Positions 34,654 through 42,810 of a stretch of DNA of 64,000 bases are shown one piece after another. Numbering within the stretch: position 1 is the stretch's first letter; every line of letters starts with the position of its first letter. Under the pieces are notes generated by a model. It had not been told where the DNA came from. It saw only the letters and a program-made list of their open reading frames with translations, and did not search any database. The DNA lies in the NCBI GenBank assembly GCA_041394985.1, contig JAWLBI010000001.1, forward strand, positions 1,240,001 through 1,304,000, in the 5' to 3' direction. The stretch comes from JAGLON01 sp041394985. GTDB lineage: Bacteria; Zixibacteria; MSB-5A5; GN15; JAAZOE01. A program made the position numbers and the translations under genes.

Positions 34654-35394
34654 ATGGATAGACGAGATTTTATGAAGTTGGCGGGAGGCACGATACTGGT
34701 GATATCCTCGGGAACGTATGCCTTCCAGTTCCTGACCGGTTCCATACGGTCGGCAACCGGTGAGGGGATCGACCCCAATGCCGTGCGGTGGGGAATGGTG
34801 ATTGACCTGACAAAATGCCAAGAGGGCTGTACGGCCTGCCTTGATGCCTGTCGGCAGGAGAATAATGTGGCTTTACACGGTGACCCGAAGCTTGACGTGC
34901 ACTGGATTCGAAAAGTGAAGGCGGAGTCGATGATCGGCAATGAGGTGCAGGAAAAATCCATTTTATTGCTGTGCAATCATTGCGATAAGCCTCCGTGTGC
35001 TCAAGTGTGTCCTGTGCAGGCAACGTATCGGCGGCATGACGGTATCGTGATAGTCGACCATCACCGTTGTATCGGGTGCCGGTATTGTATGATTGCCTGC
35101 CCGTATAATGCTCGCCAATTCAATCTGAAAGACAATGAACACTGGGCGAACAAAGAGCGCCCCAAGCGCTCACACGGGGTTGCCGAGGCATGCACGCTGT
35201 GCGCGCATCGCCTGGATGTCGGAAAGCCGCCGGCCTGTGTTGAGGCGTGTCAGAATGTCGGGGCCGGAGCGATTATGGTCGGAAATCTGAACGATGCCAA
35301 CAGTGAAGTGTCACAGATAATCTCACGGTATGCGACAAAGCGACTTCGTGAAGAACTGGGCACGGAACCCAAAGTCCATTATGTCGGCCTGTAG
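34654..35394 (+). CDS. dsrO: DsrO, Tat-exported ferredoxin-like subunit
   Basis: 246 residues. The N-terminus MDRRDFMKLAGG has the twin-Arg motif RRDFMK followed by a hydrophobic stretch, so it is a Tat substrate. Four Cys clusters of the NrfC/DmsB type are present: CQEGCTACLDAC, CNHCDKPPCAQVCP, CIGCRYCMIACP and CTLCAH...CVEAC. It passes electrons between DsrJ and the membrane subunit DsrP on the periplasmic side. GGAAAGG precedes the ATG. Confidence 0.93.
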   Translation: MDRRDFMKLAGGTILVISSGTYAFQFLTGSIRSATGEGIDPNAVRWGMVIDLTKCQEGCTACLDACRQENNVALHGDPKLDVHWIRKVKAESMIGNEVQEKSILLLCNHCDKPPCAQVCPVQATYRRHDGIVIVDHHRCIGCRYCMIACPYNARQFNLKDNEHWANKERPKRSHGVAEACTLCAHRLDVGKPPACVEACQNVGAGAIMVGNLNDANSEVSQIISRYATKRLREELGTEPKVHYVGL

Positions 35395-35412
35395 CGGTCG
35401 TTAGGAGCGACT

Positions 35413-36678
35413 ATGGATATTACGTTTGAAAAAATCAAAGGCGATTCTGTCGCCTATAAGACGGCAATGATTATCTTCGCGCTGTTCGCGATAGCAGGGG
35501 CTGTTTCTACCTGGATAGTCATTCAGAAAGGGCTGTGGATTACCGGGATGAATAATCGTGTTCCCTGGGGACTGCAAATTGTCATGGCTGTGTACTATAT
35601 CGGTCTGTCAGCCGGATCGCTGGTCATTTCCGGTCTGTATGGCGTGTTCGGCAAGCAGGAGTACAAGCCGTTCGCGCGCATCGCGGTGTGGATAGCGATG
35701 TTGTTTCTCATTGCCGGGTTGTTATCGATTCTGACCGATCAGGGGCGGATGGACCGGGTCTTTGTCCAGCCGTTCGTGCATTTCAATCTGCAATCGATGT
35801 TCTCGATTAACCCGATTTTATACTCCGGACACATTCTCATATGCATCATCTATCTCTGGGCATTGTTCACGGAGCGGAAGAAACTGACGACCGTTATTGC
35901 GACTCTCGCATTCGGCTGGGCATTCTGCGTGCACAGTGGCACGGGAGCGATTTTCGGATTCGGCGCCCGGATGCTGTATGAGTCGCCGCTATTACCGGCC
36001 AGCTTCGTGGCTGCGGCGATGGCATCGGGGACGGCGCTCATGATACTATTGATTGTCGGATTGTTTAAAATTACGAAGCGGTGCCTGGATGACAGATTAG
36101 TGTTATGGCTGGGGCAGTTTCTTGCCGTATGTATATTAGTAGTCGTCTATTTTCTGTTCATTGAAAATGCCTACCGGGCATATGTCGTGGAATTGCGGCA
36201 GGCCGCCATGTACTACCTGTTTGGCGGGCTCCACAGTATTTTCTTCTGGGGCGGATTGATATTTCTCGGTCTTGTCGTCCCGATGTTCATCCTGTTTCGC
36301 AAAAAGACTGGCCAGTCGATCAAGTGGATCGTTATCGCGTCCGGCATGGTCGTGTTCGGGATTCTATTCGAGCGTTATGTGATTGTGCTGCCGGGACTGA
36401 CTTATCCGCAGGAAATATTGCCGGGGATGCATATCACTCAGTCAATGATACAGGAGGGTATCGCGGCCTACAATATAAGCCTGGCGGAAATCCTGCAGGC
36501 GCTCGGCGTCTTTGGTGTTGTCGGATTCCTGTTCCTGTGGGGACTTCGGTTTTTCAAGCTGTTGCCGACCGAGGCGATTATCTATGACCAGATCGGCCTG
36601 ATCAAGCGGATCGAATATCTCAGGCAGAAAGGTATCCATATAGAAGATAAAAAACCGAGAGCACTTGCGGCTCGATAG
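35413..36678 (+). CDS. dsrP: DsrP, NrfD-family membrane subunit
   Basis: 421 residues with about ten membrane helices and no cysteine clusters, typical of NrfD/PsrC/DsrP quinone-interacting subunits. The motif YIGLSAGSLVISGLYGVFG in the second helix pair and the late HSIFFWGGLIFLGLVVP fit DsrP. It exchanges electrons between menaquinone and DsrO. It is 18 bp after dsrO and 24 bp before a histidine kinase gene, so the redox operon runs directly into signalling genes. Confidence 0.9.
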   Translation: MDITFEKIKGDSVAYKTAMIIFALFAIAGAVSTWIVIQKGLWITGMNNRVPWGLQIVMAVYYIGLSAGSLVISGLYGVFGKQEYKPFARIAVWIAMLFLIAGLLSILTDQGRMDRVFVQPFVHFNLQSMFSINPILYSGHILICIIYLWALFTERKKLTTVIATLAFGWAFCVHSGTGAIFGFGARMLYESPLLPASFVAAAMASGTALMILLIVGLFKITKRCLDDRLVLWLGQFLAVCILVVVYFLFIENAYRAYVVELRQAAMYYLFGGLHSIFFWGGLIFLGLVVPMFILFRKKTGQSIKWIVIASGMVVFGILFERYVIVLPGLTYPQEILPGMHITQSMIQEGIAAYNISLAEILQALGVFGVVGFLFLWGLRFFKLLPTEAIIYDQIGLIKRIEYLRQKGIHIEDKKPRALAAR

Positions 36679-36702
36679 TTGTAATAGAATGAGACTCGGC
36701 AT

Positions 36703-38172
36703 ATGATGAATCGAATTACGATATTCTGGAAGTTGGGGGCAGCGTTCATCATTTTGTTCCTGATTAATCTATTGATATTGGAAGGCATCCACAGCCTCGA
36801 CTTGCCCTCGACGGTACGAACAGTACTGGCAATGGTCAGTTTGGTTTTACTGGCCGGATTCGGTGCGTATGGATTCGTACGGCTGTATGTGAAGCTCCCG
36901 GTGGAGCAACTGCTGGCGGGAATGCAGCATCTGGCCGATGGGGAGTATGACTTCCGCCTGGAGGAGGACGAAAAGGCCGAATTCGGTCCGCTGGCATCGA
37001 CGTTCAATGAGATGGCAGATATGCTGACATCGTCATTGACCGAATTGAAGCGTAACCGGGACTATCTCGAGAGTATCTTCGAAAGTTCGGCGGATTTGAT
37101 TATCACCGTCAATGCATCCGGCAACATTTTAACTATCAATACCGGTACCGTGAATGCGCTGGGCTACAAGCCAATGGAAATCGCCGGGAAGCCGATCGAT
37201 ATTTTATTCGCCAATCCCGATGAGAAGGACGTCGCGGTACAGAAGTTGAGATTCTCCGAAAACGTCATCAACTATGAAACCATATTTTTGACGAAGAATA
37301 AGGAGGAACGAAACATCCTCTTTACGCTGACTCGCCTGAGGAATTCCACGGGCGCGGTCATCGGGACAATCGGTATCGGTAAGGATGTGACCGAAGAGAA
37401 GCATCTGCAGATGAAACTGATTCAATCGCAGCGATTGGCGGCCATCGGCGAAGTATTTACCGGAATACAGCATTCGATGAAGAATATGCTGAACGCCTGT
37501 AAAGGCGGTGCATATATGGTCCGAACCGGGCTGAAAAAGGACGACAGAGAAATGCTGACCGATGGCTGGAGAATGGTCGAGGAGGGCATTTATCGCATGA
37601 CGGCGATGTCGATGGATATGCTCAAATACGTTAAGGAATGGAAACCCCGGGTAGAAGAGTCGCGAATCGAGAAGATTCTGCTTGATATCGAACAGGTTAT
37701 CGGGCAGACGGCGAAAGATAAAGGAGTGGTGTTCGGAGTCGATGTGCCGACCGATTTGCCATCGGTCGTGTGCGATCCCAAGATGATACACTCGGCAATC
37801 ATGGATATCGTGTCAAATGCCATCGACGCATGCCTGTGGAAAGATTACAAGCAAGGCGAGATTCTGGAGGTCAAGTTATCGGCGAGTACTTCGCCTGAAG
37901 GCGATATGATCATTATAAAAGTCAAGGACAACGGGTGCGGGATGAGTAAAAGCGTTCAGGAAAATATCTTTACTCCCTTCTTCAGCACCAAGAGCAAGGC
38001 CGGCACTGGGCTGGGCTTGTCGATTACTTCACGAATGATAGACGCACATGGCGGGAAAATCGATGTGGAATCCGAAGTGGATAAAGGAACGGAATTCCGC
38101 ATCTCGATTCCCGTCGAGGCATCTGGAAGAAATAAGGAGATCGATTATGGGAAAAAAAGTCTTAGTAGTTGA
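36703..38172 (+). CDS. HAMP-PAS sensor histidine kinase
   Basis: 489 residues. Two N-terminal membrane helices (about 6-25 and 35-55) have almost no periplasmic loop, then HAMP (about 60-115, KLPVEQLLAGMQHLADGEYDF), a PAS domain (about 120-240), and a phosphoacceptor helix with His257 in GIQHSMKN. The kinase core has a variant N box (MDIVSNAIDA), DNGCGM and TGLGLSI. The helix after the His (GGAYMVRTGLKKD...GWRMV) is very like that of the kinase at 42811, so the two belong to one kinase subfamily. It overlaps the following receiver gene by 26 bp. Confidence 0.9.
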   Translation: MMNRITIFWKLGAAFIILFLINLLILEGIHSLDLPSTVRTVLAMVSLVLLAGFGAYGFVRLYVKLPVEQLLAGMQHLADGEYDFRLEEDEKAEFGPLASTFNEMADMLTSSLTELKRNRDYLESIFESSADLIITVNASGNILTINTGTVNALGYKPMEIAGKPIDILFANPDEKDVAVQKLRFSENVINYETIFLTKNKEERNILFTLTRLRNSTGAVIGTIGIGKDVTEEKHLQMKLIQSQRLAAIGEVFTGIQHSMKNMLNACKGGAYMVRTGLKKDDREMLTDGWRMVEEGIYRMTAMSMDMLKYVKEWKPRVEESRIEKILLDIEQVIGQTAKDKGVVFGVDVPTDLPSVVCDPKMIHSAIMDIVSNAIDACLWKDYKQGEILEVKLSASTSPEGDMIIIKVKDNGCGMSKSVQENIFTPFFSTKSKAGTGLGLSITSRMIDAHGGKIDVESEVDKGTEFRISIPVEASGRNKEIDYGKKSLSS

Positions 38173-38593
38173 CGACGATGAGAATACCCGGAAATTCCTT
38201 TCCACGGCTCTGGCCGAAAACGGATATGAGCCCGTTACGGCCGAGAACGGGAAAGTCGGACTCGAAATGATCCAGAGCGAAAAGCCGGCGTTGGTGTTAT
38301 TGGATGTCATGATGCCGAAGAAAACCGGTTTTGTGCTGTTCAAGCAATTGCGGCGTGAAGAAGAGTACAAGGATATTCCCGTCATTATGCTGACCGGCGT
38401 CGCCGAGGTGCTCGAGGATCTGGATTCACAGAGTGGTGATACGCATGAGAGGCCGTACGACGCACTTCGTGAGAAAATGCGGCAGGCTATCAAGGAGATG
38501 AAGGAAGAAGGATTGGTACGGCCGGATATGTTTATCGACAAACCGATCGACCCGGATTTAGTGATAGCGAAGGTAAAGGAGTTGATCGGGTAA
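38147..38593 (+). CDS. Single-domain response regulator
   Basis: 148 residues from the ATG at 38147, preceded by AAGGAGA. The longer frame lies inside the kinase gene and is rejected. All receiver residues are present: acidic pocket VVDDDE, phospho-Asp53 in LLDVMMP, Thr in MLTGVA and Lys in FIDKPI. A charged helical insertion (about residues 95-128, SGDTHERPYDALREKMRQAIKEMKEEG) interrupts the region before the Lys, an unusual insertion. There is no output domain, so it probably acts by protein contact. It is the likely partner of the upstream kinase. Confidence 0.88.
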   Translation: MGKKVLVVDDDENTRKFLSTALAENGYEPVTAENGKVGLEMIQSEKPALVLLDVMMPKKTGFVLFKQLRREEEYKDIPVIMLTGVAEVLEDLDSQSGDTHERPYDALREKMRQAIKEMKEEGLVRPDMFIDKPIDPDLVIAKVKELIG

Positions 38594-38978
38594 AAGGGCG
38601 AAATTGTAGTGTGTTATAAACAGGCGAAAGCGCTGAATGAGGCATTTTGCCCGAGGGGTGGAGTGTTTCCAGCATGACATGAAACCCCAGACACTTAGAT
38701 GGATGCGTGAAATAGCCGGATTTCGAGAAATTTGTTCGCATCACGGCGTCATGCGATGCGAATTACATAAAATTGGGTGTGATAGCGTCGATTATTGCAT
38801 GCGTCCTATTTATACATGCGAAGTTTCCTATAATGTTATGTGATAATTGGTTATAATTAATACTGGATAATTAATATCCACTTATAATTCGCTTCCCGAG
38901 ACAAAAATCGTTGACAGATTGGTACATGTTCCCTTAATTCCGATAATAGTCATAAATTTCATAAATTGCATAATTCGT
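38594..38978. other. Regulatory spacer before the MerR-like gene
   Basis: No gene. It contains a perfect inverted repeat TTCGCATC-N12-GATGCGAA (38735-38762), an AT-rich palindrome GGATA-ATTAA-TATCC (38865-38879) and two direct TTATAATT boxes (38851, 38882). TTGACA occurs at 38910 but without a -10 at normal spacing. These look like operator sites for a DNA-binding protein, perhaps the adjacent MerR-like protein. Confidence 0.45.
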
Positions 38979-39755
38979 ATGGCAAAGACTTATTATACAA
39001 CTTCAGAAGTAGCCCGTTTACTGTCAGTATCCGCAGATACGGTTCTCAAATGGGTCAGGGCCGGTAAAATTCTATCGTACCGGACACCGGGCGGACATTC
39101 CCGGATACCGATCGAGGCAGTCAAGGCCCTCTTGCCGGACAAGAGCAAAGTGTGTCGTCCGGCGCGGCTTGAAATGGACTTTCCCACTTATAAGTACTGC
39201 TGGGAATTCAATGCGGGCCCGGATGGCGCCAAACGCGAATGTCTCGAGTGCGTCGCATATCGAAGCAATGGCAGGCGGTGTTATGAGATGCGTGCGATCC
39301 CCGAACAGTTCGGTCATTTGAAACTGTTCTGCAAAAATGCATGCGATGAATGCGAATATTATCGGCAAACGCATTCTCAGAGCCTGGCGGTGTTGGTTAT
39401 TAGCCGCAATATGGAATGGCTGGAGCAACTCGGAAAGCAGGCAGATGAGACCGATGTCCGGCTGGCCGGCGCTACGAATGAATATCAGTGTTCGTCGACC
39501 ATAGCGCAATTCCGCCCGGATTTTGCGGTTGTCGATTATGGATTCGGTACGACGAGGACGCGCGATATCTGCCGCAATATCATCCAGGATGCTCGGCTTC
39601 CCCTGACACGCATAATATTGACCTCGCGAGCGCCTCGCATGACCGATTATTGCGAAGATGAATTGTTCGGCTGGATTGCCCGGCCGTTCGCATTCGATCA
39701 GCTCTTGAAGATGATATATGGCCCTCAACGGGAAATGGAAATAACTGATTCTTAA
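38979..39755 (+). CDS. MerR-type DNA-binding protein with Cys-rich linker and degenerate receiver
   Basis: 258 residues from the ATG at 38979; no strong Shine-Dalgarno, and the open frame begins earlier. The N-terminus is an excisionase/MerR-like helix-turn-helix (YYTTSEVARLLSVSADTVLKWVRAGKI ... TPGGHSRI, here abbreviated). The middle (about 70-130) holds about nine cysteines in CWEF...CLEC, RRCYEM and CKNACDEC patterns, a probable zinc or Fe-S site. The C-terminal third has a receiver-like fold with VVDYGF but lacks the acidic pair and has Arg for the conserved Lys (ARPF), so it is a pseudo-receiver. A redox-responsive transcription factor for this locus is plausible; that is inference. Confidence 0.72.
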   Translation: MAKTYYTTSEVARLLSVSADTVLKWVRAGKILSYRTPGGHSRIPIEAVKALLPDKSKVCRPARLEMDFPTYKYCWEFNAGPDGAKRECLECVAYRSNGRRCYEMRAIPEQFGHLKLFCKNACDECEYYRQTHSQSLAVLVISRNMEWLEQLGKQADETDVRLAGATNEYQCSSTIAQFRPDFAVVDYGFGTTRTRDICRNIIQDARLPLTRIILTSRAPRMTDYCEDELFGWIARPFAFDQLLKMIYGPQREMEITDS

Positions 39756-39792
39756 GATAGAGATAAGACAAGAGATTATCGGGAGGAGTGAA

Positions 39793-40323
39793 ATGGCTCA
39801 AAGCATATCCGTCAACGGGAGTACGCTCCGCGTGCTGCAGGATGATATCACGCTATTGGATGTAGATTCCTTCGTGTTTTATGCCCAGCATAATTTGGCC
39901 CTGGGCTCAGGGTTCGGGGGCGCGATCAGTATGAGGGGCGGCCCGGCAATTCAGGAAGAATTAAAGCAACATGGCTCTGCCGACACGACCGATGTCGTCG
40001 TCACCGGCGCCGGGGAATTGAAGGCGAAATATATTGTTCATGCGATCGGGCCGCGATTCCAGGAAAGTCAGCTCGAAACTAAACTGGCGACGACTGTCAC
40101 GAAAGTTTTACAAGCGGCGGAAGAGAAGGGGGTGTCGAGTCTGGCATTTCCCGCTATGGGGTGCGGCTTTTATGGTGTACCGCTGGAAACCAGCGCAAAG
40201 GTGACACTTGATACGATCAAGCAGTACCTGTCCGGCGGTTCGAAGATCAAGGATATTGTCATTTGCGTGCTCGATAAGCGCGAATATGGACCTTTTGAAA
40301 AGCAGCTCGCTTCGCTGCGCTAA
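39793..40323 (+). CDS. Macro-domain (ADP-ribose-binding) protein
   Basis: 176 residues covering one macro domain: DDITLLDVDSFVFYAQHNLALGSGFGGAISMRGG, here cited in pieces (DDITLLDVD, GSGFGGAI), YIVHAIGP and SLAFPAMGCGFYGVPLE. The usual Asn-Ala after the first strand (NAAN) is replaced by YAQHN. Macro domains bind or hydrolyse ADP-ribose, O-acetyl-ADP-ribose or ADP-ribosyl groups on proteins. GGGAGGAG precedes the ATG. It begins the second redox sub-operon, 13 bp upstream of the DsrM-like gene, a surprising partner for respiratory subunits. Confidence 0.85.
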   Translation: MAQSISVNGSTLRVLQDDITLLDVDSFVFYAQHNLALGSGFGGAISMRGGPAIQEELKQHGSADTTDVVVTGAGELKAKYIVHAIGPRFQESQLETKLATTVTKVLQAAEEKGVSSLAFPAMGCGFYGVPLETSAKVTLDTIKQYLSGGSKIKDIVICVLDKREYGPFEKQLASLR

Positions 40324-40336
40324 CTGAGGAGAGGAC

Positions 40337-41008
40337 ATGAGTGAGCTATTACATTTTGCGGAACACACCCTGCAGGAAGTCGCGCTGGTGATCATGGCGA
40401 TCGTGTACACGACGCGGCTTATCTGGTTGACGAGATTCACTGCCGGTAAGGAGCGCCAGGCGCCGACCGGTATCGGAGATATACGAGCGCGACGCAGTAT
40501 CATCTATTCATGGGCGAATATCGCTCTCCCGACTGCGATGGAGAGCACGCGCACCAAACCGTTTCTGTATGCGCAGTTCGTGATTTTTCACCTCGGTGTC
40601 GTAGCGGCGATCGGATTATCATTTATCATCCCGTATGCGCCGACGCTTCTTGCCGAGACCGCTGTCGTTTTGGCGCTGCAAATTATAATCGGCGCCGCCT
40701 TTTTCGTCGGGATTCTGCGGATTATTCGCCGGGTCGGATCGGTCTATATGCGAGCGCTGTCCACGCCGGATGATCACTTCTCATTGGTATTTCTGACAAT
40801 CTGGTTTGCCTTTGCCTTTCTTGCCTGTCCGAATGATGCGACGGGAGGCGAGTGGCATCTTCTGACCTATTTCTTCCAAACGGCATTTTTCCTTATTTAT
40901 GTGCCGTTTTCCAAGATATCACACTACCTGTATTATCCATTCACGCGCTACTATCTTGGAAAAACCCTGGGGCGGCGGGGCGTCTATCCTGTCCGTCGTG
41001 TATCCTAA
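40337..41008 (+). CDS. DsrM/TmcC-like cytochrome b membrane subunit
   Basis: 223 residues with five to six membrane helices of the NarI/HdrE type and membrane His residues (FAEHTLQEV, FHLGVV, HYLYYP). It is shorter than DsrM of sulfate reducers and nearer to TmcC/HmeC in size. It should hold haem b and exchange electrons between quinone and the adjacent HdrD-like subunit. It is preceded by GAGGAGAGGAC and lies 31 bp before the dsrK-like gene. Whether it joins DsrJOP encoded 3.7 kb upstream or forms a separate two-subunit complex cannot be told from sequence. Confidence 0.8.
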   Translation: MSELLHFAEHTLQEVALVIMAIVYTTRLIWLTRFTAGKERQAPTGIGDIRARRSIIYSWANIALPTAMESTRTKPFLYAQFVIFHLGVVAAIGLSFIIPYAPTLLAETAVVLALQIIIGAAFFVGILRIIRRVGSVYMRALSTPDDHFSLVFLTIWFAFAFLACPNDATGGEWHLLTYFFQTAFFLIYVPFSKISHYLYYPFTRYYLGKTLGRRGVYPVRRVS

Positions 41009-41039
41009 GCGGAATCGATAATTCAGACTGGAGAATACA

Positions 41040-42776
41040 ATGGCAACTCAAGAAAGATCCTATAAAGCGCAGAAAGTTATCGACAGGCTGGGCAAAAAAC
41101 TCAGCCGGCAGATTGTCGGTTCCCTCGTTGCCTGCGTCCATTGCGGCAATTGCACGGAATCCTGTCATTATGTACTGGCCAATCCCGGCGATCCGACATT
41201 CGCTCCGGCGTACAAGGCAGATCGCATTCGAAAGTTTTTCAAGCGCCATTATGACTGGACCGGCAGGGTTATTCCATGGTGGGTCGGTGCGAAGAGCTTG
41301 TACACCGAAGAGGAATTGGAAGACCTGAAGAATACGGTATTCGGAAAATGCACGAATTGCCGCCGCTGCACCGTGAATTGTCCCATGGGCGTGGACTATG
41401 CGACCTTCAACAGGATGGCTCGGGGACTGCTGGTATCAGTCGGCATCATGCCCGAGGGGGTTGCGGTCGTCAGCAAGGATCAATGGGAATTGGGCAATCA
41501 GATGGGCGTCTTGAAAGAGGATTATCTCGATACCCTGGAATGGCTGTCCGATGAACTGAAAATGGAACACGGCGATGACGATCCGGGGATTCCAATCGAT
41601 TCGGTAGATGCGGATGTCGTCTATTCGATCAATCCCCGCGAGGTCAAGTATGATCCTCGGACGATTTCAGATGCCGCCCTCATATTCAATCAGGCAGGAG
41701 AGAATTGGACGATGCCCAGCGATGGCTGGGATATGACGAATTTCGGATTGTTTTCGGGGGATGACGAATTGGGCGGCGCCGTATCACGGCGCCTGTATGA
41801 AAAGGTCGAGGAACTGAAGGGCAAGAAACTGGTCATTTCCGAATGCGGTCACGGATATCGTTCAACTCGCTGCGAGGGGCCGAATTGGGCAAAAAAAGAT
41901 ATTAGCTTCCCGATGGAAAGCTCGGTATTGACGATGCTTCGGTACATCAAGGAAGGGCGCATCAAAGTCGACAAATCAAAAAACTCCGTCCCTGTCACAT
42001 ATCATGATTCCTGCAATTTCGCACGCAGTTGCGGTATGACCGAGGAGCCTCGGGAGTTACTGAAGCTGGTGTGTGAGGATTTCCGTGAAATGTATCCGAA
42101 TCGAGCTGAGAACTTTTGCTGCACGGGCGGCGGCGGGGCGATGTCGATGTCAGAGTATACGCCAAACCGCCTGAAATCGGCGAAAATCAAGGCCGATCAG
42201 CTTAAGGCGACCGGGGCAAAGATAGTCGTTACGTCCTGTCATAATTGTGTAGACGGCCTCTCCGACTGCATCAAACATTACAAGCTGGGGATGGAAGTGA
42301 CGCAATTGGTGAATCTCGTTGCCAATGCTCTGGTCATCGAGCCCAAGCCGGTTGCCGAAGCCGTTACGCCGGTTGCGATCGCGGGCAGCCTTGCCGATTA
42401 CAAGATTCTTGTCACCGATGATGAGCCCGATTTCGTAACCTTCGTCGCCGCGATTCTTGAGGATAACGGAGCCGTCGTCTTTAAGGCACACAGTGGTGAA
42501 GAGGCTTTGGAGATTGCCCGGAGAGAAAGGCCGGAATTGATGACTCTCGATTTAAGCATGCCGGGCAAATCTGGTTCCGAGGTGTTCGAACAATTCCGGA
42601 ATGATCCAGTGCTTCGCGACATGCCGATTTGCATTATCACCGGGCAACCGGAATTGCGGAAGCTGATTTACAGCCGTGCGGTTTTACCGCCCGACGGATA
42701 CGTTGACAAACCGATTACCGAGGAGACGCTATTGCGCAACGTTCGCAAAATACTCGATGTAGTTCACCCGGATTAG
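41040..42776 (+). CDS. DsrK/TmcB-like (HdrD-type) iron-sulfur protein fused to a response-regulator receiver
   Basis: 578 residues. The redox part (about 1-450) has two 4Fe-4S motifs (CVHCGNCTESC and CTNCRRCTVNCP) and two CCG cysteine-rich domains (CGHGYRSTRC...; SCNFARSCGM...FCCTGGGGAMSM; SCHNCVDGL). These bind the noncubane cluster used for disulfide chemistry in HdrD/DsrK. After an Ala/Pro-rich linker (about 435-452) comes a full receiver domain: acidic pair TDDEPD, phospho-Asp504 in LDLSMPG, Thr in IITGQ and Lys in YVDKPI. Normal DsrK ends after the CCG domains, so the fusion is unusual. It ties electron transfer to a phosphorelay. Confidence 0.9.
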   Translation: MATQERSYKAQKVIDRLGKKLSRQIVGSLVACVHCGNCTESCHYVLANPGDPTFAPAYKADRIRKFFKRHYDWTGRVIPWWVGAKSLYTEEELEDLKNTVFGKCTNCRRCTVNCPMGVDYATFNRMARGLLVSVGIMPEGVAVVSKDQWELGNQMGVLKEDYLDTLEWLSDELKMEHGDDDPGIPIDSVDADVVYSINPREVKYDPRTISDAALIFNQAGENWTMPSDGWDMTNFGLFSGDDELGGAVSRRLYEKVEELKGKKLVISECGHGYRSTRCEGPNWAKKDISFPMESSVLTMLRYIKEGRIKVDKSKNSVPVTYHDSCNFARSCGMTEEPRELLKLVCEDFREMYPNRAENFCCTGGGGAMSMSEYTPNRLKSAKIKADQLKATGAKIVVTSCHNCVDGLSDCIKHYKLGMEVTQLVNLVANALVIEPKPVAEAVTPVAIAGSLADYKILVTDDEPDFVTFVAAILEDNGAVVFKAHSGEEALEIARRERPELMTLDLSMPGKSGSEVFEQFRNDPVLRDMPICIITGQPELRKLIYSRAVLPPDGYVDKPITEETLLRNVRKILDVVHPD

Positions 42777-42810
42777 ACCTGGAGCGGCCTTAAATGACGG
42801 GAGTGGCGAT

